A DNA stretch of 64,000 nt from Alphaproteobacteria bacterium (GTDB lineage Bacteria > Pseudomonadota > Alphaproteobacteria > Rhizobiales > Beijerinckiaceae): assembly GCA_021325385.1 (NCBI GenBank), contig JAJPHH010000028.1:1-64000 (forward strand), written 5' to 3'. The notes below the pieces were generated by a model. The model ran no database searches. It was not told the origin of the DNA and worked only from the letters and a program-made list of their open reading frames with translations. Within the stretch, counting starts at the first letter, position 1. Every line of letters begins with the position of its first letter. Below are positions 7,818 through 17,550 of this stretch, piece by piece. The position numbers and the translations under genes were made by a program.

Positions 7818-10800
7818 CTACTCCGCCGCCTGCGGCCGCCGCTTGTCGTCCCACCGCTCCTCGCGCTCCGCTTCCGGGCGGGCGCGCCGCGCCGTCGCGC
7901 CGGTAAGCCAATTCGAGAGGCGGTCCAGGTAAAGGTAGATCACGGGCGTCGTGAACAGGGTCAGCGCCTGGCTGACGATCAGGCCGCCGACCATCGTGTA
8001 GCCGAGCGGCTGGCGGAGCTCCGAGCCGGTGCCGTGGCCGAGCATCAGGGGCACGCCGCCGAGCAGCGCGGCCATCGTCGTCATCATGATCGGACGGAAG
8101 CGCAGCAGCGCCGCCTTGCGGATCGATTGCTCCGTCGTCAGATGTTCGTCCCGCTCGGCGGCGATGGCGAAATCGACCATCATGATGCCGTTCTTCTTGA
8201 CGATGCCGATCAGCAAGATCGTGCCGATCAAGGCGACCAGGCTGAATTCGTAGCCGAACGTCATCAGCATCGCCAATGCGCCAAGCCCGGCGGAAGGCAG
8301 GGTCGAGAGAATCGTGAGCGGGTGGATGAAGCTCTCATAGAGCACGCCGAGAATTAGGTACACGGTGACGAGCGCCGCCAGAATCAGCAGCGGCGCCGTC
8401 GTCAGCGAATCCTGGAACGCTTGCGCATTGCCTTGGAAGGTCGTGGTCATCGCCTTCGGCGCGCGCAATTGGTCGACCGCATTCTGGACCGCTTCGGTCG
8501 CCTGGCCCAGCGCCACGCCGGGCGCGAGATTGAAGCTGATCGTCACGGCCGGGAACTGCGACTGGTGGCTGATCGACAGCGGCTCGATCGGGTTGGTCGT
8601 CCATTTGGCGAAAGCGCTCAACGGCACCTGTTGGCCGGTGGTCGGCGAGCGGATGTAGATCTTGTCGAGGGAGGCGGGATCGCCCTGCAGCTTCGGCAGA
8701 ATTTCCAAGACGACCCAATAGGTGTTGAGCTGGGTAAAATACTGGGCGACCTCGCGCTGGCCAAACGCGTCATAGAGCGTGTCGTCGATGAGCTGAGGCT
8801 GAATGCCGAAACGGGCCGCCATGTCGCGGTCGATGTGAATGGTCAGCGTCGTTCCGGCGACCTGTTGGTCAGTGGCGACGTCGCGCAATTCGGGGAGTTG
8901 CTTCAGCTTGTCGAGAATGCGCGGCGCCCAGACGTTGAGCTCGTCGAGATTGGCGTCCTGCAGGGTGTACTGAAACTGCGTGCGCGCCGCGCGGGCGCCG
9001 ACCGTGACGTCTTGCGCGACTTGCAGGTAGAGTCTGACGCCTTTGACCTTGGCGAGCTTCGGCCGCAGCCGGTCGATGATTTGGAACGCGTCGGCGTCGC
9101 GCTCGTCGCGCGGCTTGAGCGCGATGAACATCCGGCCATTGTTCTGCGCCGTCGCCCCGACGCCTGCGCCGAGCGCCATTGGGACCGCCGCGACGCCGGG
9201 ATCGGCCTGTACGATCGCGCCGAGCTGCTTTTGCAGCTTCACCATGTCGGTGAACGAGATATCCTGCGGCGCGTCGGAATTGCCGTATATAACCCCGGTG
9301 TCTTGTTGCGGGAAAAAGCCTTTCGGGATCATGACGAAGAGATAGCCGGTCGCGCAGACCGTGGCGAGAAACACGATCAGCGTCGCGAAACGATGGCGCA
9401 GCGCCAGGTCCAACGCCCGCTCGTAGCCCTTCGCCAGCGCGTCAAAGCCGCGCTCGCTCAAATGGTAAAGGCGGCCATGCTTGACGGCGGCGTGCGGCTT
9501 GAGAAAGCGCGACGCCATCATGGGCGTCAGCGTCAGCGAGACGAGGGCGGAAACCAGAATGGTCATCGCCAAGGTCACCGCGAATTCGCGGAACAGCCGC
9601 CCGATAATGCCCGACATCAGGAGCAGCGGAATCAGCACGGCGACCAGGGACAAAGAGATCGACACGACCGTGAAGCCGATCTCGCCCGCGCCTTTGAGCG
9701 CCGCCTGAAACGGCCGCATGCCGTTTTCAATGTGGCGCGTGATATTCTCGAGCACGACGATCGCATCGTCGACGACGAAGCCGACCGCGATGGTCAGCGC
9801 CATCAGCGAGAGATTGTCGAGACTATAGCCGACGCCCCACATCGCGGCGCAGGCGCCGAGCAGCGCCAGCGGCACCGTGACGCTCGGAATGAGCGTCGCC
9901 CAGATGCTCCGCAGGAACAGGAAGATCACCATCACGACCAAGAAGATGGTCAGCATCAACGTGAATTGGACGTCGTCGACCGAGGCCCTGATCGTCGTGG
10001 TGCGATCGGAGGTTACGGTGACGTGGATATTCGAAGGAATCGACGCCTCGAGATGGACGAGGGCCTGCTTGATCCGTTGAACCGTCTTGATGACGTTGGA
10101 GCCGGGCTGCTTGAAGATGACGAGGAATACGCCCGGCTTGCCGTCGGTCCACGCGGCCTGAAGGTCGTCCGCCGGGCCGCTGACCGCTCGGCCGATGTCG
10201 CGAATGCGCACCGGCGCGCCGTTGCGATAGGCGATGACGATATTGTCCCAGTCCTTCGCTTGCGTGACCTGATCATTGTCGTAGATCGTGAAAGACTGCC
10301 TGACGCCGTTGACGGAGCCCTTCGGACTGTCGACCGTCGCAAGGCCGATCTGCTGGCGGACGTCCTCGAGTTGCAGGTTCTTCTCGACCAGTTTAGCCGG
10401 GTCGATTTGGATGCGAATCGCCGGCGTCTGCTGCCCGCCGACGCGGACCAGCGAGACGCCTCGAATCTGGCTGATCTGCTGGGCGAGCACGTTCTCCGTC
10501 ACGTCGTCCACTTCGGTGACCGGCACGGAGTCGGATTGCACCGACAAGATCAGGATCGGCGCGTCCGACGGATTGACCTTGCGGTAGGTCGGCGGGCTCG
10601 GCAGGTTCTTCGGCAACGAGCCGGACGCCGCGTTGATCGCCGCCTGGATGTCGTTGGCGGCGGCGTCGATGTTGCGGTCGAGGTCGAACTGAACGCTGAT
10701 CGCGGTGGCGCCGAGCTGACTGGTCGAAGTCATCTGCGAGACGCCGGGAATCTGCGCGATTTGCCGCTCGAGCGGCTGCGCCACCGACGAGGCCATGGTT

Positions 10801-10976
10801 TCGGGCGACGCGCCCGGCAATTGCGCGCTGACCGTGATCGTCGGGAAATCGATCTGCGGCAGCGGCGCGACCGGCAGCAGCGGATAGGCGACGATGCCGA
10901 TCAGCAGAATTCCGACCATCAGCAGGGTGGTCGCGACAGGCCGCCGGATGAAAGGTTCGGAGAAGCCTCCGTGCAC
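7818..10976 (-). CDS. RND multidrug efflux permease, MdtB/MdtC-like (HAE1 family)
   Basis: A 1052-residue inner-membrane proton antiporter with the RND layout: a first span at residues 14-32, a large periplasmic porter loop, six spans, a second loop and six more spans. The proton-relay Asp pair is visible in VGFVVDDAIVVLEN, and the N-terminus (FIRRPVATTLLM, LPVAPLPQIDFPTI) matches MdtBC/MuxBC proteins. It should expel hydrophobic drugs or bile-like compounds through a tripartite channel. Its start lies 2 bp from the stop of the adaptor gene, so the two are one transcript. Only one RND subunit is present rather than the B/C pair of enteric bacteria, and no TolC-type gene adjoins. Confidence 0.95.
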   Translation of the reverse strand: MHGGFSEPFIRRPVATTLLMVGILLIGIVAYPLLPVAPLPQIDFPTITVSAQLPGASPETMASSVAQPLERQIAQIPGVSQMTSTSQLGATAISVQFDLDRNIDAAANDIQAAINAASGSLPKNLPSPPTYRKVNPSDAPILILSVQSDSVPVTEVDDVTENVLAQQISQIRGVSLVRVGGQQTPAIRIQIDPAKLVEKNLQLEDVRQQIGLATVDSPKGSVNGVRQSFTIYDNDQVTQAKDWDNIVIAYRNGAPVRIRDIGRAVSGPADDLQAAWTDGKPGVFLVIFKQPGSNVIKTVQRIKQALVHLEASIPSNIHVTVTSDRTTTIRASVDDVQFTLMLTIFLVVMVIFLFLRSIWATLIPSVTVPLALLGACAAMWGVGYSLDNLSLMALTIAVGFVVDDAIVVLENITRHIENGMRPFQAALKGAGEIGFTVVSISLSLVAVLIPLLLMSGIIGRLFREFAVTLAMTILVSALVSLTLTPMMASRFLKPHAAVKHGRLYHLSERGFDALAKGYERALDLALRHRFATLIVFLATVCATGYLFVMIPKGFFPQQDTGVIYGNSDAPQDISFTDMVKLQKQLGAIVQADPGVAAVPMALGAGVGATAQNNGRMFIALKPRDERDADAFQIIDRLRPKLAKVKGVRLYLQVAQDVTVGARAARTQFQYTLQDANLDELNVWAPRILDKLKQLPELRDVATDQQVAGTTLTIHIDRDMAARFGIQPQLIDDTLYDAFGQREVAQYFTQLNTYWVVLEILPKLQGDPASLDKIYIRSPTTGQQVPLSAFAKWTTNPIEPLSISHQSQFPAVTISFNLAPGVALGQATEAVQNAVDQLRAPKAMTTTFQGNAQAFQDSLTTAPLLILAALVTVYLILGVLYESFIHPLTILSTLPSAGLGALAMLMTFGYEFSLVALIGTILLIGIVKKNGIMMVDFAIAAERDEHLTTEQSIRKAALLRFRPIMMTTMAALLGGVPLMLGHGTGSELRQPLGYTMVGGLIVSQALTLFTTPVIYLYLDRLSNWLTGATARRARPEAEREERWDDKRRPQAAE

Positions 10977-10978
10977 GG

Positions 10979-12196
10979 CTAGCTCCCCGTATTCGCGGTC
11001 TGGTCGATCGCGACGGGCGAACCGGGCTGCAGCACATAGGCGCCGGCGGTCACCACCCGGTCGCTTTCCTGCACGCCCTTGTCGATCACGGCTTCGTCCA
11101 CGTTCTGGTGGGTCACCGCCACCGGACGCAAAGCCGCGCGATTCTGATTGTCGACCACGTAGACGTAGAGCCCGTTCGGTCCATGTTGGACCGCGGCGCT
11201 CGGCACGACGAGCGCGTTTTTCACGAGGCCGACCGTCAGCCGCGTCGCCACCGCAAGGCCCGGCCAGAGCTTGTGATCCTTGTTGGCGAATTCCGCCTTC
11301 AACCGGATCGATCCGGTCGCCGTGTCGACCTGGTTGTCGGTCAGGATCAGATTGCCGGCGGCGAGGGTCTCGCCGCCGTCGGAGCTCTTCGCGATGACCT
11401 CTGGAGCCTGGCCCTGGCTCAAGAGCTGATTGATCTTGGTCACCTCCTGCTCCGGCTCGGTGAACACGACCGCGATCGGCTCCAACTGCGCGATCGTAAC
11501 GATGCCGGTCTGCTGCGCGGCGTTGACGATGTTCCCCTCGTCGACCAGCCGGAAGCCGGTGCGCCCGGCGAGCGGCGCGCGGATAGTCGTATAGTCGAGC
11601 TGCACTTGGGCGGCGTCGATGGCCGCTTGGTCCGCCGCGAGCGAGGCGGTCAATTGCGCGACAAGCGCGTTCTGCGTGTCGAGTTGTTGCTGGGTGGCGA
11701 AACTCTGCTTGGCCAGCGTCGCATAGCGCTGCTGGTCGAGCTTGGCGTTGGCGAGATTGGCTTCGTCTTGCGCCTTCTTGGCCTTGGCCTGATCGAGCGC
11801 CGCCTGGTAGGGCCGCGGATCGATCTGCGCCAGCAGGTCGCCCGCCTTGACCATCTGGCCCTCGGCGAAGGCGATTTTCATCACCTGGCCGTCGACGCGC
11901 GTCCGCACGGTTACGGTGTTATAGGCCTGAACCTGGCCCAAACTATCGAGGTAAAGCGGAAAATCCTCGCGCTTCACCGGCGTCACGGAGACGAGGGCGG
12001 GCGGCGGCCCCTTCGTCTCCGCCGCGGCGGCCCGTTCCGCCCGCCCGCGGCCGCTCGTCGCCAGATCATGCAATTTCTGCGCGTAAGGGCCCGCCGCCGG
12101 CCACAGCTTGCCGGCCTGATCCGGCGCATAGGCGCCATAAGCTGCGACGGCGGCGGCGATCACGACGATCGTCCCGACGAAGCCTCTAAAACCCAT
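10979..12196 (-). CDS. RND efflux periplasmic adaptor (membrane fusion protein)
   Basis: A 405-residue HlyD/MdtA-type adaptor. An N-terminal membrane anchor or signal (residues 5-20) is followed by a lipoyl half-motif, a long alpha-hairpin rich in Gln, Ala and Lys (about residues 135-195), the second lipoyl half and a beta-barrel domain (about 215-300). It bridges the RND pump encoded 2 bp downstream to an outer-membrane channel. It is the first gene of the pair, so the promoter lies in 12197-12697. No regulator gene is next to it. Confidence 0.93.
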   Translation of the reverse strand: MGFRGFVGTIVVIAAAVAAYGAYAPDQAGKLWPAAGPYAQKLHDLATSGRGRAERAAAAETKGPPPALVSVTPVKREDFPLYLDSLGQVQAYNTVTVRTRVDGQVMKIAFAEGQMVKAGDLLAQIDPRPYQAALDQAKAKKAQDEANLANAKLDQQRYATLAKQSFATQQQLDTQNALVAQLTASLAADQAAIDAAQVQLDYTTIRAPLAGRTGFRLVDEGNIVNAAQQTGIVTIAQLEPIAVVFTEPEQEVTKINQLLSQGQAPEVIAKSSDGGETLAAGNLILTDNQVDTATGSIRLKAEFANKDHKLWPGLAVATRLTVGLVKNALVVPSAAVQHGPNGLYVYVVDNQNRAALRPVAVTHQNVDEAVIDKGVQESDRVVTAGAYVLQPGSPVAIDQTANTGS

Positions 12197-12697
12197 TCCG
12201 CGACCTCTTCCAGCCCTCGAAGACGTTCAGGCAAGCTCCGCTCGCCTCCCGGCAAGCCTAACCGCGCCGGAATCGCCCCTGATCCGGGCGCGAGGACTTA
12301 TCCGAAAACACTAGCAGCATTCGACTGAAGAATAGCCCTTTCAACCAGAAGTGATGCTGAAATTAAGATGAACAGTCTGTGAGGAAATGCGGTTTCGGCG
12401 CGCGAGCGGCAAGAAGAAGATTTGCCGCGGACGCTTTCGCTGCGAACCACGTCCGGAGATTAGACCTGTTGGACCTGCGCGCGTCCTCCATCTACGGGCG
12501 CCTCTTCGTCGCGTTGCATATCGAAGAGGCGAGCCAGCGGCTGCTTCCCTTTTGCGGCTGAGCCGGACGGGGAAGGCTCGCGGCGCGGCGGCGATTGGCG
12601 GATCGCGCGCCCGCCCTTTATTCTCTCGGCGCCCGCCGCGGCGAACCAGCCGAATCCGGCGCCGTCGCCCGCCAATAGCGCAGACGATCGGAGCCTC
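12197..12697. other. 501-bp divergent intergenic region
   Basis: This gap separates the leftward efflux pair from the rightward AbrB-family gene and must carry both promoters. A comparatively AT-rich patch at about 12300-12390 is the likeliest promoter area. I see no convincing gene, inverted repeat or known operator. Confidence 0.4.
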
Positions 12698-13807
12698 ATG
12701 ACCGCACCATCGCCGAATCGCGCCTTCTCGCCGCTGGCGCGCCTCGCGCCGCAGGCGCAATGGGCTTTGCTCTTCGTCGGCTCGGCCGCCGTCGCGCTCG
12801 CGCTCGAATGGCTCGCTTTGCCCGCAGCCCTGCTTTTAGGCCCGATGGTCGTCGGCATCGCACTACGGACGAGCGGCGGGGCGGTCCGGGTCGCACGGCC
12901 GCTTTATTACGCCGCCCAGGCGGTCCTCGGCTGCATGATCGCCCGCGCCATCACGCCGTCGATCGTCGCCGCCTTCATCAAAGACAGCCCGCTGTTTCTG
13001 ACCGCCATCGCCGCGGTGATCGCGGCGAGCAGTTTCCTCGGCTGGCTGATGAGCCGCTGGGGCGCGCTGCCTGGCTCGACCGCGATCTGGGGCTTGTCGC
13101 CCGGCGCCGCCAGCGCGATGATGATTATAGCGGAAGCTTACGGCGCCGACGCCCAGACCGTTGCGCTGATGCAGTATTTGCGCGTCGTCTTCGTCGCCAC
13201 CGCCGCCTCGATCATCGCGCGATTCTGGCTCGGCGGCTCGGGCGCCTCCCATCCCGTCGTCTGGCTGGCGGCCGTTCATTGGCCCGCTTTCGCCGAGACG
13301 ATGGCGCTTGCCGGAATCGGCGCAGTTGTGGGCCGCGCGCTGCGGCTGCCAGCAGGGCCGCTCCTGACGCCGCTCGCCGTCGGCGCGGTCCTGCGCTATT
13401 TCGGCTTGATCGAGATCGAATTGCCGCAGCCCTTGCTCGCCGCCGCCTACGCCCTGATCGGTTGGACGATCGGGCTCGGCTTCACCCGCGCCATCCTCGT
13501 CCACGCCTGGCGGGCGCTGCCGCAGATCATCCTCTCGATCCTGGCCCTGATCGGCTTTTGCTGGCTGCTCGCCCTCGTCCTCGAAGCGGCCATTGGCGCC
13601 GATCCGCTGACCGCCTACCTCGCGACCAGCCCCGGCGGCATGGACACGGTCGCGATCATCGCCTCGTCGAGCAATGTCGACGTATCGTTCGTCATGGCGA
13701 TGCAGACGACGCGGTTCGTCATCGTGCTGCTGCTCGGGCCGACGCTAGCGCGCGCGCTCGCCGACCGCGCCGGCGGCCCGCCAAGAGCGCAAGCAAAGTC
13801 CGGTTAA
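12698..13807 (+). CDS. AbrB-family multi-pass membrane protein
   Basis: A 369-residue protein with about ten hydrophobic segments, matching the AbrB (formerly called ammonia monooxygenase-like) membrane family of COG3180. Two similar half-repeats are visible, each with a Gly-rich turn (WGLSPGAASAMMIIAEAYGAD and TSPGGMDTVAIIASSS). The family is thought to include transporters, but no substrate is established. Despite the name it is unrelated to the Bacillus transition-state DNA-binding regulator AbrB. It stands alone on the plus strand, so context gives no further hint. Confidence 0.85.
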   Translation: MTAPSPNRAFSPLARLAPQAQWALLFVGSAAVALALEWLALPAALLLGPMVVGIALRTSGGAVRVARPLYYAAQAVLGCMIARAITPSIVAAFIKDSPLFLTAIAAVIAASSFLGWLMSRWGALPGSTAIWGLSPGAASAMMIIAEAYGADAQTVALMQYLRVVFVATAASIIARFWLGGSGASHPVVWLAAVHWPAFAETMALAGIGAVVGRALRLPAGPLLTPLAVGAVLRYFGLIEIELPQPLLAAAYALIGWTIGLGFTRAILVHAWRALPQIILSILALIGFCWLLALVLEAAIGADPLTAYLATSPGGMDTVAIIASSSNVDVSFVMAMQTTRFVIVLLLGPTLARALADRAGGPPRAQAKSG

Positions 13808-13969
13808 GCGAGCGGCGCGCGCGACTGCGCATTGGCGAAGCGACCATCGGCGAGGATTGCGGGCAGGCCGAGTACCAATCTGGACGACCTGCGCCCGCGC
13901 CGTTCGTTGCGGCGTTGACGCTTCCGCCCAAACTCGTCAGGCTCCGACGCAGAATCCGGAGCTGCGGCG

Positions 13970-15598
13970 ATGACGACCGATTTTCCCTTCGCGCTCGAAG
14001 CGCCAAATCAGTCTCCGCCTTTCGTCGACCGCAATTTCTTCGACGAGGACCTGCCGCTGCGCGATGCGGCCGCTCGCGCCGGATTCGACGACGAGGCGGA
14101 GCAGCTCTCGGCTTTCGGCGCGGCTTACGGCGCGGAAGAGCAGCTCGAAGCCGGACGCTTGGCCAACGAAAATCCGCCGCGCCTGCGCGTCGTCGATTCG
14201 CGCGGCAATCGGCTCGACGCGGTCGAGTTCCATCCCGCGTACCACGCCCTGATGACGCGCAGCATGCAGGCGGGCTTGCATTGCTCGATTTGGGACCATG
14301 CCGGCGAGGCGATGTCGCCGCAGGGCCACGCCGCAAGAGCGGTTCGTCTCTATATCGCCACCCAGACCGAAGCCGGCCATATGTGCCCGCTGACCATGAC
14401 CAACGCCAGCCTCGCCGCGCTGCGGGCGGCGCCGGACGTCGCCCGCGCCTGGCTGCCGAAAATCCTGGGCCGCGCCTATGATCCGGCGCTAAAGCCGTGG
14501 TGGGAGAAAAGCGCGGTCACGCTCGGCATGGGCATGACCGAGCCGCAGGGCGGCACGGACGTGCGCGCCAATACGAGCAAAGCGGCGCCGGTCGAAGGCG
14601 GCTACGAGATCACCGGCGCGAAATGGTTCATGTCGGCGCCGATGTGCGACGCGTTTCTCGTCCTCGCCCAAGCGCCGGGCGGGTTGACGACCTTTCTGCT
14701 GCCGCGCTTTCGGCCGGACGGGGCTAAGAACGCAATCTTCTTTCGCCGATTGAAGGACAAGCTCGGCAACCGCTCCAACGCCTCGTCGGAGGTCGAATTC
14801 GTCAATGCGTTCGGCGAGCGCATCGGCGAGGAGGGCCAGGGGATCAAGACAATTCTCGAGATGGTGCAATTGACTCGGCTCGATTGCGCCGTGTCCTCGG
14901 CGGGGCTGATGCGCTTTGCGGTCGCCTATGCGGCGCACCATTCGAGCTGGCGCCGCGTATTTCAGCGCCGCCTGATCGATCAGTCGCTCATGCGCGCGAC
15001 GCTCGCCGATCTCGCGTTGGAGGTCGAAGGGGCGACGGCGCTCGCCTTGCGCTTGGCGCGCGCGTTCGACCGCGCGCCTGACGATCCGAGCGAAGCGGCT
15101 TACGCCCGGCTCGTCACGCCGGCGGCCAAATATCTCATCTGCAAATCGGCGCCGCATCTGGTTTACGAGGCGATGGAGTGCCTCGGCGGCAATGGCTATG
15201 TCGAAGAATGGCCGCTCGCTCGCCTTTATCGCGAAGCGCCGGTCAACGCGATCTGGGAAGGCTCGGGCAATGTGATGGCGCTCGACGTGTTGCGCGCCGT
15301 CTCGCGCGCGCCGGAAGCGGCCGCGGGAACGATCGCCAAGCTGGGCGAAGCGAGCGGTCTCGATCCGACAGCGCTCGGCCTGTTCGTGTCGCCCGCCGCC
15401 TTGTCGGAGCGCCAGGCGCGCCGTTTCTGCGAGCGCCTCGCCCGCCTCGCGGCGGCCGACGCTTTGGCGGAAGGACAAGCCGGACTGAACGAAGCCTATG
15501 TGGCGGCGCGCTTGCGCGGCGAGGGCGCGAGCCAATACGGCGCGGCCGATCTCGCCGGGGCCGAGGATAAGCTGATCGAAAGAATATTGCCGGCGTGA
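13970..15598 (+). CDS. AidB-like acyl-CoA dehydrogenase
   Basis: A 542-residue flavoprotein of the acyl-CoA dehydrogenase superfamily. The FAD/acyl-binding stretch GMGMTEPQGGTDVRANTSK (about residues 180-198) and the C-terminal MECLGGNGYVEEWPLARLYREA motif area are clear. The long N-terminal region (NQSPPFVDRNFFDEDLPL; VEFHPAYHALM) and the extra C-terminal part are hallmarks of AidB, which is longer than ordinary acyl-CoA dehydrogenases. In E. coli AidB binds DNA during the adaptive response to alkylation. Whether this protein does so, or oxidises an acyl-CoA, is open. The neighbours are unrelated. Confidence 0.9.
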   Translation: MTTDFPFALEAPNQSPPFVDRNFFDEDLPLRDAAARAGFDDEAEQLSAFGAAYGAEEQLEAGRLANENPPRLRVVDSRGNRLDAVEFHPAYHALMTRSMQAGLHCSIWDHAGEAMSPQGHAARAVRLYIATQTEAGHMCPLTMTNASLAALRAAPDVARAWLPKILGRAYDPALKPWWEKSAVTLGMGMTEPQGGTDVRANTSKAAPVEGGYEITGAKWFMSAPMCDAFLVLAQAPGGLTTFLLPRFRPDGAKNAIFFRRLKDKLGNRSNASSEVEFVNAFGERIGEEGQGIKTILEMVQLTRLDCAVSSAGLMRFAVAYAAHHSSWRRVFQRRLIDQSLMRATLADLALEVEGATALALRLARAFDRAPDDPSEAAYARLVTPAAKYLICKSAPHLVYEAMECLGGNGYVEEWPLARLYREAPVNAIWEGSGNVMALDVLRAVSRAPEAAAGTIAKLGEASGLDPTALGLFVSPAALSERQARRFCERLARLAAADALAEGQAGLNEAYVAARLRGEGASQYGAADLAGAEDKLIERILPA

Positions 15599-15820
15599 AC
15601 CCCTCTCCCAGGGAGAGTCAGGTTAAGCCTCCTCTACGAACGGTACGGAACGGCGGAACGCGCCCGTCCGCGCGAAGCGGTCGCGCCGGTCGAGCCTCCG
15701 TCCGGTGCCAGAGACCCGGTCGACACTTTCTTTCGGCCAGATTCGATAAGCGAGACTGTTCGCAGAAACGCGCCGACGCGATTTTCCGCGTCGCGAAGCG
15801 CCGGCAGGCGGCGCATCTCG

Positions 15821-16258
15821 CTAGTGACCAGTCACTGTGAATCGAGCCCACATGCCTTGATGGGCGTGGCCGGGCTCGTTACATAACAGAATGTAGTTGC
15901 CGGGCCGCAGATCGACGCGCACAGTTCCGGATTGGCCCGGCTCGAGATCCTCCACTTTGCCCAAAGTCTGGAGCTTGCTGAGGTCGACTTCATCCGCTCC
16001 GGCCTCATAGGGGAGCGCGGCGGCCGAGCGCGCGTCGGTTTTCACCACGACCATTTCATGTTCGCGGGATTTCGACTCGTTGACGACTTGGAACGTGATC
16101 TCCCCGGCCGGCGCGGACGGTCGGCTGGTCGTCATATGCATGCCCCTTTTTGAATCTTGGAGCCCGACCCTGATCGTTGTGGCCGCCGCCGCGTCGCCGG
16201 CTGCGAACAGCCCGAAAACGCAAACTGTCGCCAAGATAGCCGAGCCTCGAGGCCTCAT
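15821..16258 (-). CDS. Exported cupredoxin (type 1 copper protein)
   Basis: A 145-residue protein with a signal peptide of about 25 residues (cleavage near DAAAA-TT). The four ligands of a blue-copper site are visible: His67 in REHEM, Cys126, His131 and Met136 in LCNEPGHAHQGM. The Cys-x4-His-x4-Met spacing is that of small soluble electron carriers such as auracyanin or sulfocyanin. It would carry electrons in the periplasm. It is monocistronic, lies 2.4 kb from the redox island at 18568-22084, and could serve as one of its electron acceptors, but no FixK/FNR box was found before it. Confidence 0.85.
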   Translation of the reverse strand: MRPRGSAILATVCVFGLFAAGDAAAATTIRVGLQDSKRGMHMTTSRPSAPAGEITFQVVNESKSREHEMVVVKTDARSAAALPYEAGADEVDLSKLQTLGKVEDLEPGQSGTVRVDLRPGNYILLCNEPGHAHQGMWARFTVTGH

Positions 16259-16353
16259 CGCACCCTCCCCTTGTTCGCGGAACGCGACTGGCTAAACGCG
16301 TTCGAGGCGCTGACGGTTCCAGCTCTCGACGGCAAATGGCCGAAGGGCGCGGC

Positions 16354-17514
16354 TCAAAACAGGCTCAACTGCTTCGCCTCTTCGCTCCGCTGCGGCGGAT
16401 GGAACAGATCGAGCCTCAGCGTCTCGCCGTCCTCGCGATAGCCGAGCTTCCTGGCGGCGATTTCGAATCTCCGGCCGATCATCCAGGCATAGGGCCCGGA
16501 CCCGGCCATGCGCCGCCCCCAAGTCGAGTCATAGTCTTTGCCGCCGCGCGTCGACTGGATCAGCGACATCGCGTGTTTCAGTTTGTCGGGATAATTGACG
16601 AGCAGCCATTCGCGGAAAATGTCGCGCAATTCCAGCGGCAGGCGCAGCAGCGTATAGCCGGCTTCGCGCGCCCCCGCCGCGTAGGCGCGGGTCAGGATCG
16701 TCTCGATCTCGGAATCGTTGAGCGCCGGAATGATCGGCGCCGCCATGACGCCGACTGGCACGCCGGCCTCTCTCAGGCGCCGGATCGCGTCGAGCCGGCG
16801 CTCGGGCGTCGGCGCGCGGGGCTCCATCCGCCGCGCGAGATCGCGATCGAGCGTCGTCACCGAGAGGAAGACCTTGACCAGGCCCTTCTTCGCCATCGGC
16901 GCCAGAATATCGAGATCGCGGACGACGAGATTGGACTTGGTGACGATGCCGACCGGGTGATCGTATTTGGCGAGCGCTTCGAGAATGGAGCGCGTGATGC
17001 GATATTGCCGCTCGATCGGCTGATAGGGATCGGTGTTGGCGCCCATGGCGATCGGCAGGACGCGATAATTCTTCGCCGCGAGCTCGCGCTCGAGCAAGGC
17101 CGCAGCGCCGTCCTTGGCGAAAAGCTTGCTCTCGAAATCGAGGCCAGGCGACAGGCCAAGATAGGCGTGGGTCGGCCGGGCGTAGCAATAGACGCAGCCA
17201 TGCTCGCAGCCGCGATAGGGATTGATCGACCGGTCGAAAGAAATGTCGGGCGAATCGTTGCGGGTGATGATGGTCTTCGCTTTTTCGAGGATGACCTCGG
17301 TCTTGAACGGCGGCAATTCGTCGAGCGCGCCCCAGCCGTCGTCGAAATCTTCGCGCCTTTCCTTTTCGAACCGGCCGGAGAGATTGGTCGAAGCGCCGCG
17401 GCCGCGCCGCCGGTCGTCGGCGACGATGCGGTCGCTGAAATTGACGCCGAGCTGGCGGCCGAAAACGACGCGCTCGGAAGGATCGGTGAAATCTTGATGA
17501 CGCGGGTTGCCCAT
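16354..17514 (-). CDS. PA0069-family radical SAM protein (spore photolyase-related)
   Basis: About 386 residues from the ATG at 17514. The radical SAM cluster motif YRGCEHGCVYCYARPTHAYL has the expected Cys-x3-Cys-x2-Cys. Later motifs (SNLVVRDLDIL, KVFLSVTTLD) match the Rv2578c/PA0069 group related to spore photoproduct lyase. The exact reaction is unknown; a DNA-repair role has been suspected from the relationship. A longer reading starts at a TTG at 17541, but that TTG falls within an SOS box, so the ATG is preferred. Control by LexA would support a DNA-damage function. Confidence 0.88.
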   Translation of the reverse strand: MGNPRHQDFTDPSERVVFGRQLGVNFSDRIVADDRRRGRGASTNLSGRFEKERREDFDDGWGALDELPPFKTEVILEKAKTIITRNDSPDISFDRSINPYRGCEHGCVYCYARPTHAYLGLSPGLDFESKLFAKDGAAALLERELAAKNYRVLPIAMGANTDPYQPIERQYRITRSILEALAKYDHPVGIVTKSNLVVRDLDILAPMAKKGLVKVFLSVTTLDRDLARRMEPRAPTPERRLDAIRRLREAGVPVGVMAAPIIPALNDSEIETILTRAYAAGAREAGYTLLRLPLELRDIFREWLLVNYPDKLKHAMSLIQSTRGGKDYDSTWGRRMAGSGPYAWMIGRRFEIAARKLGYREDGETLRLDLFHPPQRSEEAKQLSLF

Positions 17515-17535
17515 GGCCGTTCTCTTTGTTGAGGA

Positions 17536-17550
17536 GAACAAAAAGAGAAC
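17536..17550 (-). promoter_or_regulatory. LexA (SOS) box of alphaproteobacterial type
   Basis: The plus strand reads GAACAAAAAGAGAAC, a perfect GAAC-N7-GAAC; on the gene strand this is GTTC-N7-GTTC, the established LexA site of alphaproteobacteria. It ends 22 bp before the ATG of the radical SAM gene, where it would block a promoter. Both GAAC halves match without error and the spacer is A-rich as in known sites. Confidence 0.75.

Noticed and set aside
8421..10982. A long open frame antisense to the RND pump gene
   Set aside because: Low-complexity Arg/Asp composition and complete overlap with a clear RND permease show it to be a mirror frame.
12341..12858. Small open frames on both strands in and around the gap before the AbrB-family gene
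   Set aside because: They lack ribosome sites, are Arg-rich and overlap the start of a well-supported membrane protein gene.
17515..17541. N-terminal extension of the radical SAM protein from an upstream TTG
   Set aside because: The TTG lies inside the SOS box, and the ATG at 17514 fits the conserved MGNPRHQDF-type start better.
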